From positions 1 through 64,000 of the forward strand of contig JAIMAY010000002.1 in NCBI GenBank assembly GCA_023511725.1: a stretch of 64,000 nt of DNA, written 5' to 3'. The DNA is from Alicyclobacillus sp. GTDB taxonomy: Bacteria > Bacillota > Bacilli > Alicyclobacillales > Alicyclobacillaceae. The stretch's first letter is position 1. Every line of letters begins with the position of its first letter. Both the position numbers and the translations under genes were made by a program. This document shows positions 61,303-64,000 of the stretch, one piece after another. Below the pieces are notes generated by a model. That model saw only the letters and a list, made by a program, of their open reading frames with translations, was not told where the DNA came from and did no database searches.

Positions 61303-62718
61303 TCAGGTGTCCGTTCCGTCGTCCCGTCGCATACGCCAGCGTCGGGCCGCCTCCACAAATCGCCGCGCCACCTCCGGTTGCGACGGGAAGTAAAGGTGCG
61401 TGTAACCCGCCACGGTGTTGCCTATCACCGCACCTTCCTGCCATGCCCCGTGTAAACCGCGCACCTCGTAAGCGGGCGTCTGCGATTCGAGCCACTCCAC
61501 CGTCGAATAATGGAACTCGTGTCCACGCAGACGCATCCCAGCCGGACCTATCACGTTGTCCACGTGCAGCGCGATGTCCCGATAACCCAGGGCCGCCAGC
61601 CTCTCCTGCATCCGCACGCGTGCGGGGAGCACGCCCGCCATGGCGTGCTCCACACCCGACCTGTCCGTGATGGATTGCGTCAGCACCATGAAACCACCAC
61701 ATTCCGCCAGCACTGGATGCCCTTCTGCACAGATGCGGTGAAGGTCCTTCAGGAATCGGGTATTCCTTGTGAGGTCCACAGCAAATTCCTCGGGAAATCC
61801 ACCCCCGATGTACAATGCATCCGCCTCATCCGGAATGGTCTCGCCCGCCAGCGGGCTGAAGAACACCAGTTGTGCGCCATAGGCCTCCAGAAGATCTAAG
61901 TTCTCCTGGTAATAGAAATGAAAAGCTGCGTCGCGCGCCACTGCGATGGTGCAATGTAGCTGCCCGGTCCTACGTGGAAAGATGCGTACGGCCGGTGACG
62001 GCGGCGGAGACGCCATGGCCATTCTTATGAACAGGTCGAGATCCAACCTCTCTTCCGCAAGACAGGCCAACCGTTCAAACAAGGGACCGAGTTCTCCGCG
62101 CTCGAGCGACGGGACGAGACCGAGATGGCGTTCCGGAAGACGGACCTCCGGGTCCCTGGGCACGCCGCCCAAGACAGGGACACCACAAGCGGATTCCACC
62201 GCCTCCCGCACGAGCGCCAGGTGCCCGCTGCTGGCAATGCCATTGGCGATGACACCCTCCACCCGCACATCCGGCGCCATTCTCAGGTATCCGAGCACCA
62301 GCGCTGCTGCGCTGCGCGCTAAACCGGACACGTCCGCCACCAGCACCACCGGCGCATCCAACAGACGCGCGATGTCGACCGTGCTACCTTCGTCGGACGC
62401 CGCCGAGCGGCCGTCGTACATGCCCATCACGCCTTCGATGACGGAGATGTCGGCATCGCGGCTGGCCCGCTCAAACACCTCGCGGACGATGTCGGGCGAA
62501 CCCATCCAACTGTCAAGGTTGCGGGATGGACGGCCGGTGACCGCCCTGTGATAGGTCGGATCGATATAATCCGGCCCCACTTTAAAGCCCTGCACGCGCA
62601 GGCCGCGTCTCCGCAGGGCCGCCATCACGGCAAGCGTCACTGTGGTCTTGCCGACGCCGCTGTGCGTCCCGGCGATGACGATACGCGGCCGACACGCACG
62701 CCATGTACCTCCGTCCAC
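61303..62718 (-). CDS. cbiA: Cobyrinic acid a,c-diamide synthase
   Basis: ATP-dependent amidation of cobyrinate (or hydrogenobyrinate) side chains with glutamine. P-loop GTHSGVGKTTVTLAV (about 11-25), then DISVIEGVMGMYDG, and a C-terminal class I glutaminase-like domain with the nucleophile Cys in AECGGFMVL and His in GYTHLYFPS. GTG at 62718 is preferred because GGGGTGA lies 4 bases upstream; the ATG at 62736, 8 bases after folD, has no ribosome site. It reads with folD. No other cobalamin gene is in the window, so corrinoid salvage or a split pathway is implied. Confidence 0.9.
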   Translation of the reverse strand: MDGGTWRACRPRIVIAGTHSGVGKTTVTLAVMAALRRRGLRVQGFKVGPDYIDPTYHRAVTGRPSRNLDSWMGSPDIVREVFERASRDADISVIEGVMGMYDGRSAASDEGSTVDIARLLDAPVVLVADVSGLARSAAALVLGYLRMAPDVRVEGVIANGIASSGHLALVREAVESACGVPVLGGVPRDPEVRLPERHLGLVPSLERGELGPLFERLACLAEERLDLDLFIRMAMASPPPSPAVRIFPRRTGQLHCTIAVARDAAFHFYYQENLDLLEAYGAQLVFFSPLAGETIPDEADALYIGGGFPEEFAVDLTRNTRFLKDLHRICAEGHPVLAECGGFMVLTQSITDRSGVEHAMAGVLPARVRMQERLAALGYRDIALHVDNVIGPAGMRLRGHEFHYSTVEWLESQTPAYEVRGLHGAWQEGAVIGNTVAGYTHLYFPSQPEVARRFVEAARRWRMRRDDGTDT

Positions 62719-62744
62719 AGGCTCACCCCGTTCCATCGGCCGAG

Positions 62745-63656
62745 TCAGGTACCGGTACCCATCCGCACCACCGAGCGCCGTCCATCGGTCGCGGAGGCTT
62801 CCCGGTCCTTGCTGCCCGCGAACCGCTGCGCTTGCACCGCGTCCATCAGGTTCGCAAACAGTTGCGCGGTAGTCACCACGCCCACCCCACCGGGCACCGG
62901 CGTCGCAGCGCGCACCCGCTGCGCGGCCTCCGGCGTCACGTCGCCAGCAATCCCGCCGCCCGGCAACGGGTGGATGCCCACGTCGACGAGGGCGAGATGG
63001 CGATGCACCATGTCCGGCGTGATAAGCCCACGACAACCTGCAGCGATGATGCCGATCTCGCCCCGCCGCAAATGCTGCCCGACATCACGGGTGGCCGCGT
63101 GGCACACATGCACCGTAGCCTCCGCCTGGAGCAGCAGGTCCAGCAGCGGACGACCCACGGTACGCCCACAGCCGACCAGTACCACCTCGCGGCCGCGCAG
63201 GAGCTCGCCGTAATACTCGAGTAACCGCATCACCGCCAGGGGTGTCGCCGGAATGTGAGGACCCGTCTCGGCCCACGGCACCACCGTTCGGCGCAACCCG
63301 TCCACGTCTTTCACAGGTGGGATGGCCTGAATCACCGCGGCGACATCGACGCTCGGCGGCAGAGGCAGTTCCACCAGGATGCCATGCACCCGCGGGTCTT
63401 CGCCCAGCGCCCGAACCCTGCGCAGCCAGGTCTCGGTACCGGCGGTTTCAGGGAGGGTGTGAACCTCCACACGAATCCCCAGCTCGATACCACGCTTCTG
63501 CTTCGCCTTGGCGTACGTCCGAGCAGCACCCCGGCCCTCCGCCAGCACCACGGCCAGCGTCGGCATGACACCCTCGGCATGGTAACACGAAGCCTGGCGC
63601 CGCACATCCTCCAACAGCGACTCCGCCACCGGTTTGCCCGCCCACCAAACGGTCAT
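62745..63656 (-). CDS. folD: Methylene-THF dehydrogenase/cyclohydrolase, divergent
   Basis: Rossmann-type FolD, 303 residues. Y48 and K52 (TYAKAKQKRG) and PVKDVDG (113-119) are conserved, but the usual GILVQLPLP reads GILVELPLP (E96), the NADP loop is VGCGRTVGRPL, and the late GVGPMT motif is GVGVVT. The ATG at 63656 follows AGAGGTGA; an in-frame GTG lies 4 codons earlier. It is controlled by a ZTP riboswitch and followed by cbiA. Confidence 0.92.
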   Translation of the reverse strand: MTVWWAGKPVAESLLEDVRRQASCYHAEGVMPTLAVVLAEGRGAARTYAKAKQKRGIELGIRVEVHTLPETAGTETWLRRVRALGEDPRVHGILVELPLPPSVDVAAVIQAIPPVKDVDGLRRTVVPWAETGPHIPATPLAVMRLLEYYGELLRGREVVLVGCGRTVGRPLLDLLLQAEATVHVCHAATRDVGQHLRRGEIGIIAAGCRGLITPDMVHRHLALVDVGIHPLPGGGIAGDVTPEAAQRVRAATPVPGGVGVVTTAQLFANLMDAVQAQRFAGSKDREASATDGRRSVVRMGTGT

Positions 63657-63719
63657 CTCGTGGGTCACCTCTTGTCGGATTCCGCAGCGACGACCCGGTG
63701 GCTTGTGCCAGAAACGACA

Positions 63720-63758
63720 CGGCCGCCTGGGTCAACGTCTGCGATGCCCAGGCGGCCG
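63720..63758 (-). terminator. Hairpin competing with the ZTP aptamer
   Basis: CGGCCGCCTGGG-N15-CCCAGGCGGCCG, a perfect 12-bp stem. Its 5' arm is the conserved 3' block of the aptamer, so ZTP binding and the hairpin exclude each other. The tail TGTCGTTTCT is a weak U tract. Confidence 0.7.
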
Positions 63759-63823
63759 GCAATTTTCCTTACGACCGCACTCCCCTGTGGTGCTCCACTT
63801 TGTCCGCCAGTCATGCGGTCGCT
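63745..63823 (-). promoter_or_regulatory. ZTP riboswitch (pfl motif)
   Basis: GACCGCA/TGCGGTC closing helix, GACTGGCGGAC, GTGGA...ACCACAGGGGAG and the 3' GCCGCCTGGGCA block match the pfl/ZTP consensus in order. It senses Z nucleotides, which accumulate when 10-formyl-THF is short, and would then raise folD. Confidence 0.95.
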
Positions 63824-63844
63824 ATCCGATTGTGTCCAGAAAGC

Positions 63845-63873
63845 AGGATAACACCCGTGCTTCCCAGCGTCAA
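63845..63873 (-). promoter_or_regulatory. Promoter of the folD-cbiA transcript
   Basis: Minus-strand TTGACG (63868-63873), 17-base spacer, TATCCT (63845-63850). Start near 63838, about 15 bases before the aptamer. Confidence 0.8.
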
Positions 63874-63893
63874 GGGGATCCCTTGCCAACACG

Positions 63894-64000
63894 TCACACC
63901 TGCACGGTCACTGCCTCTTCCCCTCTCGACCACTCGCGCCAGTGGCCGCTTACCGGATCAATACTTGCCAGGCGCAACCACCCGCCGGCCACCTTGCGGC
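63894..64000 (-). CDS. 3' end of an unidentified gene (partial)
   Basis: The minus-strand frame ending with TGA at 63894 stays open to the window edge (about 35 codons, ending EEAVTVQV) and has high G/C in third positions. The other minus-strand frames stop within 50 bases. It is probably a C-terminus, but too short to identify. Confidence 0.35.
   Translation of the reverse strand, partial: RKVAGGWLRLASIDPVSGHWREWSRGEEAVTVQV

Noticed and set aside
63665-63892. 75-residue minus-strand open frame upstream of folD
   Set aside because: It coincides with the ZTP riboswitch and its hairpin, which explain the conservation.

Overview
The window reads as chromosome of a GC-rich, spore-forming, aerobic Bacillota, most like the Alicyclobacillaceae and relatives. 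The inference rests on gene content: a LysM/GH18 cortex-lytic (SleL/YaaH-type) enzyme, YknXYZ-type and YheIH-type ABC exporters, a NiaR (YrxA) regulator, a LipL-like transferase, an IDEAL-domain protein, a c-di-AMP (ydaO) riboswitch, and strong AGGAGG ribosome binding sites with many GTG/TTG starts. I see no rRNA, tRNA, CRISPR array, prophage or insertion sequence.

Layout. 1-7264: L-lactate permease lacking its 5' end at the window edge, malate synthase, a MalY/PatB C-S lyase, an APC permease and a PfpI/DJ-1 protein. 7269-16569 (minus): spore hydrolase, two membrane proteins, a single-Cys CuA-like cupredoxin, a heterodimeric ABC exporter with one degenerate ATPase site, and pgi. 16704-23780: NiaR, an NhaC-type antiporter whose start lies just behind a terminator, the yknXYZ-like exporter, a HAD phosphatase and a small membrane-anchored protein. 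23839-30001: an oligopeptide ABC operon (D-F-A-B-C). 30019-34470: an MFS transporter, selD, and a divergent two-component system.

34472-49334: LipL-like protein, a NlpC/P60 endopeptidase behind a c-di-AMP riboswitch, a threonine-dehydratase-like enzyme, LysR, purA-tenA-EamA, a tartrate/D-malate dehydrogenase, a DUF2520 protein with panB, an OPT transporter, a D-lactate/glycolate oxidase, an IDEAL protein and an aldose epimerase. 49475-54121: acyl-CoA synthetase, aldehyde dehydrogenase, FMN reductase and YceI, the last behind a good promoter with a 10-bp palindrome downstream. 54118-59908: a sigma-54 activator without a sensor domain faces a textbook -24/-12 promoter that drives a glutamine-synthetase-like ligase, an APC permease, a formamidase/acetamidase and an AiiA-type N-acyl-homoserine-lactone lactonase. 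59965-64000: two RDD/zinc-ribbon paralogues, cobyrinate a,c-diamide synthase, and folD behind a ZTP (pfl) riboswitch.

The most striking points are: (1) selD is itself a selenoprotein gene: an in-frame UGA sits at the active-site position, followed by a perfect 8-bp SECIS-like hairpin, and conventional gene calling starts after it. (2) The sigma-54 cluster links a quorum-quenching lactonase to amide, amine and glutamate metabolism and may be an unrecognised signal-scavenging or nitrogen-scavenging pathway. (3) Two riboswitches, for c-di-AMP and ZTP, each sit downstream of a recognisable promoter. (4) selD and the two-component system appear to share one -35 hexamer in divergent promoters.
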